Source: Sphingomonas pokkalii
GTDB taxonomy: Bacteria; Pseudomonadota; Alphaproteobacteria; Sphingomonadales; Sphingomonadaceae
Direction of reading: 5' to 3'
DNA: 64,000 bases
NCBI RefSeq assembly: GCF_003096275.1
Contig: NZ_QENQ01000001.1
Span: 3,866,009 to 3,930,008 of the forward strand
The notes beneath the pieces are model-generated. The model saw nothing but the letters and a program-made list of their open reading frames with translations. It had not been told where the DNA came from and did no database searches. Positions 24,462-32,083 of the stretch are shown piece by piece; the stretch's first letter is position 1, and the number at the start of each line of letters is the position of its first letter. A program made the translations under genes and the position numbers.

Positions 24462-25307
24462 ATGTTGAGTGCCGTAACCCCCGTTTCCCCCGCCGCCGGC
24501 TATATCGGCGGCAAGCGCAATCTCGCGGGCCGCATCACCCGGATTATCGAACAGGTCGACCATCAGCTCTATGCGGAGCCCTTTGTCGGCATGGGTGGGA
24601 TCTTTCTCCGCCGCCGCCAGCGCCCCAAGGCGGAAGTGATCAACGACGTGAGCGGCGACGTCGTGACATTCTTCCGTGTGCTGCAGGAGCATTATCCGTA
24701 CTTCGTCGATATGCTGAAATTCCGGGTGGCGAGCCGGGGTGAGTTCGAGCGCCTGCGCGCGATGCCCGCGGATCGGCTGACCGATCTGCAGCGGGCGGCG
24801 CGGTTCTTGTATCTGCAGCGGCTTGGATTTGGCGGGCGCGTGCATGGCCGGACCTTCGGTGTCGATGCCAGCCAGGGCGCGCGATTCAATGTCACGAAGC
24901 TGGAGCCGCTGCTGGCCGATATTCACGATCGCCTGGCCGGGGTGGTGATCGAGCAGCTGCACTATTCCACCTTCATCACCCGCTATGATCGCCCTCGCGC
25001 GCTTTTCTACCTCGATCCGCCCTATTGGGGATGCGAGACCGACTATGGCCAGGACGTGTTCGGGCGCGAGGACTTCGAACGGCTCGCCGCCCAACTCGGC
25101 ACCATGAAGGGCAAGTTCTTGCTGTCGCTGAACGATACGCCCGGCGTGCGGGAAGTGTTCGGTGCATTCGGCATCATGCCGGTCGAAACGACCTATACGG
25201 TGAGCAGGGGAAATGCCTCAAAAGCGGGCGAGCTGCTGATTGCGAACTTCGCGATCGGGAGTAACACAGCTTCATGCGTCCGCGCCGGCCAAGGCTTATC
25301 GAAATAG
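24462..25307 (+). CDS. DNA adenine-N6 methyltransferase, D12 class (Dam-like)
   Basis: A 281-residue enzyme that transfers methyl from S-adenosylmethionine to adenine. Motif X is AGYIGGKRNLA (residues 12-22), motif I is AEPFVGMGGIFL (38-49) and catalytic motif IV is FYLDPPYWG (about 181-189). Between IV and the end there is LLSLNDTPGVREVF. The target-recognition part is in the middle (ARFLYLQRLGFGGRVHG). Typical D12 enzymes are 260-290 residues, so it is full length. No restriction enzyme is nearby, so a solitary phage methyltransferase (protection from host restriction or regulation) is likely. Confidence 0.88.
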   Translation: MLSAVTPVSPAAGYIGGKRNLAGRITRIIEQVDHQLYAEPFVGMGGIFLRRRQRPKAEVINDVSGDVVTFFRVLQEHYPYFVDMLKFRVASRGEFERLRAMPADRLTDLQRAARFLYLQRLGFGGRVHGRTFGVDASQGARFNVTKLEPLLADIHDRLAGVVIEQLHYSTFITRYDRPRALFYLDPPYWGCETDYGQDVFGREDFERLAAQLGTMKGKFLLSLNDTPGVREVFGAFGIMPVETTYTVSRGNASKAGELLIANFAIGSNTASCVRAGQGLSK

Positions 25308-25319
25308 AGTTTGTGGTGC

Positions 25320-25355
25320 TGGCCATCCTTTCCCTTATCGCGGGAGGGATGGCCA
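25320..25355 (+). terminator. Hairpin between convergent genes, candidate terminator
   Basis: TGGCCATCC at the left and GGATGGCCA at the right form a perfect 9-bp outer stem, with CCC/GGG pairing further inside. It starts 13 bp after the methyltransferase stop, and a gene converges from the other side. Only a weak T-rich stretch follows (CTCTCGGCTTTTG), so termination efficiency is uncertain. Confidence 0.5.
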
Positions 25356-25379
25356 TCTCTCGGCTTTTGAGCGCCCTGT

Positions 25380-25604
25380 TCAGATAAGTTCCGTAGGGCG
25401 TGCGTAATAGATGGTGTAGGGCGTGCCTGCATCGAAAGCGCGGATACATGCAATCTTTGCTGCGTTGGCTTCGCTGAAAAAACCACAATGAACTTCGTTC
25501 CCGTCGAATACGTTGAAGCAACCCTTCTGTTCATAAATCCAAAATTCCACAGTTACGACTCCATTTGTTGGAGCCGGGATGCTCGATATAGTATCAGGCA
25601 GCAA
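25380..25604 (-). CDS. Hypothetical protein, 74 aa
   Basis: A small, markedly AT-richer gene than its surroundings. The product has VTVEFWIYEQKGCFNVFDGNE, then AAKIACIRAFDAG and a Tyr-rich end. The only near start is TTG at 25604, four bases after the stop of the zinc-ribbon gene, so translation would be coupled. It converges on the methyltransferase gene. The composition suggests a recently acquired accessory gene; function unknown. Confidence 0.5.
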   Translation of the reverse strand: MLPDTISSIPAPTNGVVTVEFWIYEQKGCFNVFDGNEVHCGFFSEANAAKIACIRAFDAGTPYTIYYARPTELI

Positions 25605-25607
25605 CTC

Positions 25608-25910
25608 TTATCTGCGAAGGCCGCGGATTAATCTCTCCCACTGTTCTTCGTTGTTGGGAAATCGATTAGGCGCGGTCGGCTCTTGGGCACATGGCCGCGC
25701 TCTGGCGCTGGCGGGGCGGCCGCCGCACTGCAAGCAGTAGAGATGGTCGCGGAGCAGGTGCAGCGCTGTCGGCCAGCGGTGGCACCGATACCACCGCTCC
25801 AGGCGCCGCGCGTCGATCACAGCGCTGTGCCCGCACCCACATTGGACCAACACGTTGAAGCCCCGGCGGGTGATATCGCCGAGCGTGTCATAGCGATGAT
25901 TCGCGCTCAT
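25608..25910 (-). CDS. Zinc-ribbon-like protein, 100 aa
   Basis: Cysteines and histidines are arranged as metal ligands: Cys24, Cys26 and His28 (QCGCGH), Cys43 and His44, then Cys59 and Cys62 (YCLQCGG). The segment between them is basic and helical (DARRLERWYRCHRW). Such a small zinc protein could bind nucleic acid. P2 Ogr is also a small zinc-finger protein, but the Cys spacing is different and the position is different, so I do not call it Ogr. The ATG at 25910 starts MSANHRYDTLGDI. Confidence 0.65.
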   Translation of the reverse strand: MSANHRYDTLGDITRRGFNVLVQCGCGHSAVIDARRLERWYRCHRWPTALHLLRDHLYCLQCGGRPASARARPCAQEPTAPNRFPNNEEQWERLIRGLRR

Positions 25911-26164
25911 GGGTGAGCATCACCGAAGTCGGGTTGCGAATGAAACATAACAAGAACATTATTGGGCGATGCGCGCCCGAGTCTACAACCTGCACGATCC
26001 GCGACTCTCCCAAACCCGCAGTTCTCCCGCGCGACCGGGAAAGGCTAAAACTGGGACGAAGCCGCCGTTCCCATGCTTCCGGTTAAGCGTCACCTTTCGC
26101 CAAGAGCCGACGTGGAGCGCTTATCCCCGGATCGTGCGTTTAGGTCTGAAGTCGGGTGGGTGCG

Positions 26165-26824
26165 CTAGACTTCGGTAGATGGACGTGTGGCAGCGTCATG
26201 CTCGAATGCGATGATCTTCACTGCGCTGCGGCGACGAAACAGCCTTGCGACCGCGCGAGCTCCCGTTCGCGTCCAACGGACAAGAGGACCGTGCAGAAGC
26301 TTGTCGCGTTCGTACCGAAAATGCAGTGTAGCTTCCCAGACATACCGGATTGATGAATGCACGTTTGAGGCAGGCTCGATCCGCCGGTTGCGTAGCGTGG
26401 TCTCGATGTCTCCCAACGCCAACGGCAGAGCCATAATCCATTCGACGACGCCGACCGCAGCGGCATCATTGAGCGACAGGGTTTGGATCCCTGCTATCGC
26501 TCTACGCACTATCGACAGCCCAATCTCGATCTGGCCGCCCGATGTTTCGCGGAAGTCGTCATCCGTGCTGTCATCATAGATCGGCACGGCCTCGATTGCC
26601 TCAACTAGCCCGATGAGGAAGGTCAATATGCCGATGGCCTTTGCGCGTCCGGCCCGACCAGCGCGGGTGGACTGGATGATAACGAACCAGAGCGCGCCGA
26701 CGGTACCGATCGCCGCAAGTGCGTCCCAGTTGAACCAGCTCGTCATATCGGAGAGGAACGACCAGATCGGGCGGAGCCATTCGGGCGGATGTTTCACCAG
26801 CCAAGGCTCCAGAAGCGTCGCCAT
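26165..26824 (-). CDS. Membrane protein of unknown function (cassette gene 3)
   Basis: A 219-residue protein with two adjacent membrane helices, about residues 35-52 (LAAIGTVGALWFVIIQS) and 63-80 (AIGILTFLIGLVEAIEA). A soluble C-terminal domain of about 135 residues follows (RETSGGQIEIGLSIVRRAI; WEATLHFRYERDKLLHGPL). It is the last gene of a three-gene minus-strand set, 39 bp after the previous gene. No family is recognised. Base composition is lower in GC than the phage structural genes. Confidence 0.65.
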   Translation of the reverse strand: MATLLEPWLVKHPPEWLRPIWSFLSDMTSWFNWDALAAIGTVGALWFVIIQSTRAGRAGRAKAIGILTFLIGLVEAIEAVPIYDDSTDDDFRETSGGQIEIGLSIVRRAIAGIQTLSLNDAAAVGVVEWIMALPLALGDIETTLRNRRIEPASNVHSSIRYVWEATLHFRYERDKLLHGPLVRWTRTGARAVARLFRRRSAVKIIAFEHDAATRPSTEV

Positions 26825-26863
26825 GTTTCAGTCATGTCGCGCTATTCCTGCTGTTGTCCGAGT

Positions 26864-27529
26864 TCATAGCGGGGCAGCCTGCGCTGGGCCGGTCGTTGCG
26901 GCGGGGAGGTCGATAAATTCCAGCCAGAGTGTGCGAGCATAATGTTCGCCGAAACGGCGCATCCGCCAGACCGCCGCGCAGAGCATCACCCCGAGTACGA
27001 TCAAAAGCGTGGTCTGTCCGCGATGGGCAAAGATTGACCAGCCGAGCGCGAGTGTCGACGCAGCCACCAAGCCTCGAAAAAGCCCGTACGTACGGCTAAA
27101 CGTATCGATGCGGGCAGATCTCCCGGCAGCCTGCACGCGCGTATAGGCGCGTGCCGTGATGGCGCGGAAAACCGGATATGGAACGCTATCCAGTTTGGCG
27201 CTCTCGCCTTCCATGGCGACCAGCCTGGCGTCTAGAATCTTCCGTTGCGCCGGCGAGATCAGCCGCTGCTCGGCATTGCGGACATAGCTGCTCGGCAGGC
27301 CCCGAAACAACCAAACTGGAGCCTCGACTAGATTACCAAAAGCCTGGATCAGATGTCCAAGTACAAAAGCGACCATCACGAAAAGCCCCAAATCGCCGAC
27401 GGTTAGTCCGTCGCCATTCACGAATCTCTTGAACAGCGGAACCTCCGAGGCGAGCAGCAGCGCCACCAGCGTACCGGGTGTTATGATGCCAATGACCTCG
27501 TAGGGGTCGAAACTCTTGCTGGTTTCCAT
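26864..27529 (-). CDS. Four-helix membrane protein of unknown function (cassette gene 2)
   Basis: A 221-residue protein. It begins METSKSFDPYEVIGIITPGTLVALLLA, in which an ITPG turn sits at the start of the first membrane helix. Further hydrophobic segments lie at about residues 45-62, 150-168 and 172-188, with a soluble loop of about 85 residues between helices 2 and 3 (NAEQRLISPAQRKILDARLVAM). The ATG at 27529 is 4 bp after the stop of the MBL-fold gene, so the two are almost certainly co-translated. Function unknown; proteins with this short N-terminal topology often accompany soluble sensor or nuclease partners in accessory regions. Confidence 0.65.
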   Translation of the reverse strand: METSKSFDPYEVIGIITPGTLVALLLASEVPLFKRFVNGDGLTVGDLGLFVMVAFVLGHLIQAFGNLVEAPVWLFRGLPSSYVRNAEQRLISPAQRKILDARLVAMEGESAKLDSVPYPVFRAITARAYTRVQAAGRSARIDTFSRTYGLFRGLVAASTLALGWSIFAHRGQTTLLIVLGVMLCAAVWRMRRFGEHYARTLWLEFIDLPAATTGPAQAAPL

Positions 27530-27533
27530 CTTG

Positions 27534-28439
27534 TCACTGACCGAGCGGCGCGAAGATGTTGCGCCGGATACCGGGTTTGGGCGCCGCCAGTGCAGCGAGT
27601 GCCGATTGCCTGGATGGAGTTACGAGATAGCTGCTGTCGGCGGCGACATCGATCGTAATTGACCCGTCGCACCGCGTGGTCATCACCTTGCGGCGCGGCT
27701 GGCCGAAGAGACCTACCGGCTTCGACAGATCGGGGATGCCTATCGTTCGATTCGCGTACCAATCGCGAGTTTCCTGCGTACCGTGCTTCTTGGGCCCGTC
27801 GGAGAAGATCACCAACTCCGGCTTGCAGAAGTTGAAGACTTCTTCGCAGCATCCATTCTCGCGGCCGTGATGCGATGCGACATAGACCTGCGTGGTTGCC
27901 AGTTTCGCAGCAAAGCCCGGCATGCGTAGCAGTTTGCGCCAGCCGGGTCGCTCAAGGTCGCCGCCGAACAAGATGGTGAAGCCGCCGAAGGACACAAACA
28001 CCGCGAGGCTTAAATTGTTGGTGTCTCGAAAGTCGACACCGTAGCGGTTCCAATAGGCCTGCCACCTCACACCGCCTAGATCGTTCGACCAATCGCCGAG
28101 AAAACCTGCACCGTGCTGCTGAAAAATCTCAGTCGCCTTGGTGACTCCGCCCCTCATCCCGCCGAATACCTTCATCGTCCGAAGCGCCTGTGCATCGACC
28201 GTTGGATTGCTAACGATGGCGCCGAGCGGGCAGTTGTTCCAAAGCGAGGAAAGATCCTCGCAATGATCCTCGTCGAGGTTCAGCAGCATCAACGTATCAA
28301 TGCGCTCGCTGTGGTAGGCGATAGACGGGAACCAGGAGCGGTTGAGGCTGAGGCCGCAATCGAGCATTATCCGGTGGCCGGCCGGCCCGGTGACGACAGC
28401 GCAGCCGCCATGATCGACATCGTGAATCTGAATCCGCAT
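27534..28439 (-). CDS. ComEC/Rec2-like metallo-beta-lactamase-fold protein (cassette gene 1)
   Basis: A 301-residue soluble MBL-fold protein resembling the C-terminal domain of ComEC. Recognisable points are IQIHDVDHGGCAVV and MLDCGLS at the start, LNLDEDHCEDL at about residues 53-63, LFGGDLERPGW at about 158 and VASHHGRENG at about 187. The usual THxDxDH is altered: the first His position is Asn/Leu while the Asp-x-Asp-His part is kept. No channel domain is present, so it is not a DNA-uptake ComEC. With the two membrane proteins behind it, it forms a compact accessory operon in a P2 prophage cargo region. A hydrolase for a nucleotide or nucleic acid is the most likely activity. Confidence 0.75.
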   Translation of the reverse strand: MRIQIHDVDHGGCAVVTGPAGHRIMLDCGLSLNRSWFPSIAYHSERIDTLMLLNLDEDHCEDLSSLWNNCPLGAIVSNPTVDAQALRTMKVFGGMRGGVTKATEIFQQHGAGFLGDWSNDLGGVRWQAYWNRYGVDFRDTNNLSLAVFVSFGGFTILFGGDLERPGWRKLLRMPGFAAKLATTQVYVASHHGRENGCCEEVFNFCKPELVIFSDGPKKHGTQETRDWYANRTIGIPDLSKPVGLFGQPRRKVMTTRCDGSITIDVAADSSYLVTPSRQSALAALAAPKPGIRRNIFAPLGQ

Positions 28440-28909
28440 GTGCCGCCCCGCATCTAGCGCTGTGCATCAACGTAACCTGTGGCGGTGCCGTCATGACACC
28501 TAATCCAGCCCCGTAACAATAAGGCGTGTTCCCGACTTGTTCAACCATCGTGGAAGGGCCGCATGGCGCGGCGATGGAAATTCGGCTATCGCCCCGCATT
28601 GGCTATCGCCCGAATTTTCCAAGTCGACTTGATCTCACCCCGATTACTGACGCGCCCTGCCTTAGATCGAGCGGGAGCCGCGAGTGCGGAATAACAATTG
28701 CCAGCCACTACCGCAGATGAAGCGAGCAGGGCAGCCAATGACCGCTTTCGGCCTGAGCGGTCGTTCCCACCCGCTCATGGGAACGGCGTACTCTGGTCGG
28801 CAGCCGTCGGTGCCGAATTTCGCATTCTGGTGGAAAGCGGACCGCCCGTTGTTCGGCGGGTTGCCATCGTCTGCAACGATCCGCTGATGGTCAACGTCGA
28901 GCGAAGACC
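28440..28909. other. Non-coding 470-bp stretch with repeat copy A
   Basis: I see no convincing gene here. The left third is AT-richer and may hold the promoter of the MBL cassette. From about 28669 onward it consists of repeat copy A and, from about 28826, sequence shared with 60.82-60.94 kb that leads into the 3' end of the SRPBCC gene. Confidence 0.6.
28669..28815. repeat. Direct repeat copy A, left of the SRPBCC gene
   Basis: About 145 bp, diverged but clearly alignable with copy B (29408-29560). Shared blocks are CGGGAGCCG, then GCCAATG(A/G)CCGCTTTCGGCC followed by GAGCGGTCGTTCC, then GCT-ATGGGAACGGC. The CCGCTTTCGGCC(T/C)GAGCGG block is itself a small hairpin. Orientation is the same in both copies. 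Confidence 0.7.
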
Positions 28910-29335
28910 TTAACGCGCGGATACCGCCTCTGCGCGCTTTTGATAGTTGGACAGGATGGCTTGCCACCCCTGCTGCTGCATCTCGGCCGCGTTCTCGGAC
29001 TCAGCGTCAAACGTGGTCGTCACGACAGTTCCGGCTGCAGACGGCTGAAAGGTCGTGCGGCTCTGTCGCCCATCGCCAAGTAAGATCGTCAGGGCGCGTG
29101 GGGCGTCGACTTCAGCGTAGGTACCTTCGAAGTCGAACCCAAAGCTTCCGTCTTTCGCTTCCATTCGCGCCTTGTGGACTCCGCCGACCTGGAGATTCGT
29201 TGTTGCCGTCGGGCAGTGCCAGTCATCATTGGCGAAGTTCCACCGGGTGATCTCACTGGGATCTGTGTAGACGCGCCATGCCTCCTCGGGAGAAAGAGGC
29301 ACCTCGGTCGTCACGGTGATCTTCTGCGTAGGCAT
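28910..29335 (-). CDS. SRPBCC / AHSA1-type protein
   Basis: A 141-residue START-like domain protein with a hydrophobic ligand pocket. The family pattern is ITVTTEVPLSPEEAWRVYTDPSEITRWN at the start, GSFGFDFEGTYAEVDAPRALTILLGDGR in the middle and a C-terminal helix ending LSNYQKRAEAVSAR. Its ligand is unknown. It lies between two direct repeats of about 145 bp, and a relic of the same gene end occurs at 60896-60937 outside the prophage. It looks like a chromosomal-type gene rather than a phage gene. Confidence 0.85.
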   Translation of the reverse strand: MPTQKITVTTEVPLSPEEAWRVYTDPSEITRWNFANDDWHCPTATTNLQVGGVHKARMEAKDGSFGFDFEGTYAEVDAPRALTILLGDGRQSRTTFQPSAAGTVVTTTFDAESENAAEMQQQGWQAILSNYQKRAEAVSAR

Positions 29336-29407
29336 GTCTCACTCCCATGTTGGGGTCGGAAATCACAGCATAACGCAAGCCGCAGGCGGGCGCATGTCCG
29401 CTATTGG

Positions 29408-29560
29408 GGCGGGAGCCGCCAGTGTGGAAAATCGATTCCCGGGCAATGCCGCCGATCAAGGGATTGGAGCCGCCAATGGCCGCTTTCGGCCCGAGCGGTC
29501 GTTCCAGGCCGCTGATGGGAACGGCCTGAGTTGGTCGCAAGCCTCCGCGACCCCGAACGC
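29408..29560. repeat. Direct repeat copy B, right of the SRPBCC gene
   Basis: Partner of copy A (28669-28815), same orientation, with the blocks GGCGGGAGCCG, GCCGCTTTCGGCC, GAGCGGTCGTTCC and GATGGGAACGGC in the same order. The stretch just before it (29344-29407, CCCATGTTGG through GGGCGCATGTCCG) also occurs at 60937-61000. Confidence 0.7.
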
Positions 29561-29928
29561 GCGCTTTTCCCCCCGCCTCGCCCGCCCGCTTTTCGTGTCG
29601 CTTTTGATGCGGCGAGATCTCGGTGAGGCCAGCGCAGAGGGGCACGCAGACACCCGTGATGCGATTTGATGCAGTCCGGCCTAGTTTGCCGGGGCCTACC
29701 ACCTAACCGCGGGCAGATCCGCAGAAGCTGGCATGGCACGCTTTGTGCTCGTCCCCCACGATAGCCATCGGGCGGCGCAAGCCGCCCGGTCCTGAACGCC
29801 GCACTGGGCGATCAGGGTGGTGAAGCGTGGGCACGCTGGGGCTTGGGGGACAATCAAACTGCGCATGGGCTCGCTCAAGCGAGCCCATTCCTCCTCATCT
29901 TAATTTCTCAGGGTGGACAGAGCACATT
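29561..29928. other. Non-coding stretch between repeat B and the winged-helix gene
   Basis: No supported gene. A minus-strand frame of about 55-60 codons (29696-29878) exists, but it lacks a ribosome site and any recognisable pattern. A strong hairpin lies at 29865-29888. Confidence 0.5.
29865..29888. terminator. Strong hairpin downstream of the winged-helix gene
   Basis: ATGGGCTCGCT and AGCGAGCCCAT are perfect 11-base arms separated by CA (10-bp stem with a 4-base loop in practice). On the minus strand it lies 40 bp after the stop of the winged-helix gene at 29929, where a terminator is expected, but no T-tract follows on that strand. On the plus strand TCCTCCTCATCTTAATTT follows. Confidence 0.45.
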
Positions 29929-30777
29929 CTATGTACTCGCGCTTTCGCGAAGGGCGACACCGGCGCCGAGGGCAGCGAGCGCCTGGCGCAAAGCGGGGTC
30001 TTGCGGCTCGCGGGTGGCGCGGCCGGCGATCGCCTTGGGGACGCTACCCAAGCGGCGGAGCTTCATCACCAGGAGCTGACAGTAGCGCTGGAAAACCCGC
30101 CCGGCCATCTTGGCCCGATGCTCGAAATAATAGGCGTTGCTGGTCTGCTCGCGCTGTGGGGCAAACTCGCCTTCGTTGGCGGTTTTGACCGTGCGGCGCA
30201 CCCAAGCGATGAAGCCGTGGTCGCGGAGGCGCTGAAGCGCGGCGATCACGCTGTTGCGGTGGCAGCCGGCACGATCGGCGATCGTCTCGATCGCGGGGAA
30301 CAGTCGACCAGTGGCGAAGTCGATCGTCTGAAGAAGTGCCTCGAGCACGGTGATGTCGATGCGCCGCAACCGCCCGTCCGCCGCCCGCAGGTAGCCGCTG
30401 ACCTTCCCTAGCTCTTGGCGGAGAAGGGCAGGGCGCCCCGGCGCGGCCTCGCCGCCGGCGACGTATTGGTCGAGCTCGGCCGAAAGTGCGGCGTGCCGTT
30501 GGCGCGCTTCGCGAACCTCAGCGAGGGGGTATTCCCGCCAGAGAAGCTGGAACAGTTCCTTCGCAGTCTGGATCAGCGCCTCGCGGTGCGCGATGCCTTG
30601 GCCGACGCTGCCGTCGCCGATCGGCCGCCAGGGCTTGGCCCGCGCGTCGTCCACGTCATAGCTGTCGCGGTGCGGCGTGCGGCGCTTGCCCTCGGGATCG
30701 TGATCCGGGCCCCGCGTCTTGCCCTGCAGACTGGCGCTCACGCCCTTGAGGATCTGGCGTACGGAGCGGACCGTCAT
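29929..30777 (-). CDS. Winged-helix protein resembling plasmid/island replication initiators
   Basis: A 282-residue basic protein. A winged helix-turn-helix lies at about residues 165-200: LFPAIETIADRAGCHRNSV is the helix-turn-helix, and LQRLRDHGFIAWVRR provides the following helix and wing. The N-terminus is charged and probably disordered; a helical region precedes the DNA-binding domain. Proteins of this layout occur beside P4-type integrases in alphaproteobacterial islands and resemble plasmid replication factors. The gene lies 16 bp after the integrase stop, in the position where P2 has C, cox, B and A. It may be the element's regulator or replication initiator; which one is inference. 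Confidence 0.65.
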   Translation of the reverse strand: MTVRSVRQILKGVSASLQGKTRGPDHDPEGKRRTPHRDSYDVDDARAKPWRPIGDGSVGQGIAHREALIQTAKELFQLLWREYPLAEVREARQRHAALSAELDQYVAGGEAAPGRPALLRQELGKVSGYLRAADGRLRRIDITVLEALLQTIDFATGRLFPAIETIADRAGCHRNSVIAALQRLRDHGFIAWVRRTVKTANEGEFAPQREQTSNAYYFEHRAKMAGRVFQRYCQLLVMKLRRLGSVPKAIAGRATREPQDPALRQALAALGAGVALRESAST

Positions 30778-30793
30778 GCGCGGCCCCCCGACG

Positions 30794-32083
30794 TCAGCGT
30801 TTCCGTATACGCGCGCCCCGCATGACGAGGTCGGCCGGTGCCGGCATGCCCTTCATGAGCATGTCCCCCCAGCTCTGCCCGATATCCCGGCGTCGCCCCA
30901 TATAGAGCGAGCGGTTGTAGACCACCTCCACGCCACCAGGGATATGCGCGAGCATCATGTCGATAATCTCGCGATCCGTGAGGCGATCGTCGAGCGCCGC
31001 CTGTTCGTTCATGATGGTCGAGAAGCTCGCACGCCAGCCATGCGGAACATGGCGGCCGGTAAGCCCCGCGTCGCGATATCGCCGGCTGATCGTGCTGTTC
31101 GAGATCGGCTTGCGCGGATCGGAATACCCGGGGAACAGATAGGTGCTGCCGGATAGCTCCAGCGCCAGCTTCACGACCGCCGCTGCATGCGTGGAAAGCG
31201 GGATTACAAACTCGTAGGCCAAGTCGCGCTTCTGCTTGCGCGTCAGCTTCATCTTCGCGGCCGGAATGCGCCAGATCGGATTGGACGTGTCCAGCTGCTC
31301 GAACTCGCCCCGCTCCGCCAGCTGCACCACGCCAGGGCGCGCTGCCGTCAGTGCCAGCAGCCGAGAGGCGAGAAGTGTTCCCCAATAGACCGGCGCAGAC
31401 TCGACGGCGACGAGCGCGGAACGTGCCGCCTCGATCTTCGTCTGCGCGGGACGGAGCTTGGGCGAACGAGCGACGAGGGCTTTGCTGATGATCGCAGCCG
31501 GATCCATCATGCCGCGACCAGTCGCGATCGCATGCACGAAGACATCCGAAATGTGCGAGCGCACGCGGTGCGCCATTTCGATCGCCCCGGTCTCCTCTAC
31601 CGCGCGAACTACCTCCAGCACCAAGGGCGCGGTGATTTCCGTAATCGGCAGCGTGCCTAGATCCGGGAACACGTGTCGCTCGAGGCGCTCCATGATCTGC
31701 TGGCTGTATCTGGCGTCCAGCGATCGCGCGCGAATCTGGTGAAGCTCCCGTGCTATCGATTCGAAGGTCACTTGCGCGGTGACCGACGCGGCCGCGCGCT
31801 GCTGACGGCGACGAACACCCGGATCGATTCCCTCGCGAAGCAGCTTTCTCGCTGCATCTCGCGCTTCGCGCGCCTCCAGCAGCGTAACCTCGGGGTAGGT
31901 GCCCAGCACCAGCTTCCGTTCGACCTGCCCGGGCTTGCTGTCCGGCCGGGCCCCGAATCGGTACTTGAACCGCCAGGACTTCGCACCCGCCGGTGTCACG
32001 TAAAGATAGAGCCCGTTGGCGTCCGTAAGCTTGTAGGGTTTCTCGCGCGCCGCCGCTTTCCGGCACTGCAAGTCGGTAAGCAC
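30794..32083 (-). CDS. int: P4-type tyrosine integrase
   Basis: A 429-residue site-specific recombinase. The DUF4102 arm-binding domain is at the N-terminus (LTDLQCRKAAAREKPYKLTD, then GLYLYVTPAGAKSWRFKYRF). The catalytic domain shows Arg in LTAARPGVVQLA (about 249), His-x-x-Arg in VPHGWRASF (about 346-350), and His plus Tyr in LAHIPGGVEVVYNRSLY (Tyr about 388). The GTG at 32083 with GGGGGAA upstream gives the usual family N-terminus; longer frames up to 32167 read into the tRNA-proximal region. It is next to tRNA-Asn, the probable attachment target. Confidence 0.92.
   Translation of the reverse strand: MLTDLQCRKAAAREKPYKLTDANGLYLYVTPAGAKSWRFKYRFGARPDSKPGQVERKLVLGTYPEVTLLEAREARDAARKLLREGIDPGVRRRQQRAAASVTAQVTFESIARELHQIRARSLDARYSQQIMERLERHVFPDLGTLPITEITAPLVLEVVRAVEETGAIEMAHRVRSHISDVFVHAIATGRGMMDPAAIISKALVARSPKLRPAQTKIEAARSALVAVESAPVYWGTLLASRLLALTAARPGVVQLAERGEFEQLDTSNPIWRIPAAKMKLTRKQKRDLAYEFVIPLSTHAAAVVKLALELSGSTYLFPGYSDPRKPISNSTISRRYRDAGLTGRHVPHGWRASFSTIMNEQAALDDRLTDREIIDMMLAHIPGGVEVVYNRSLYMGRRRDIGQSWGDMLMKGMPAPADLVMRGARIRKR

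Noticed and set aside
29696-29878. Minus-strand open frame of 60 codons with a possible gene
   Set aside because: It starts inside a hairpin with TTG or a late ATG, has no ribosome site at the right distance and no recognisable pattern.
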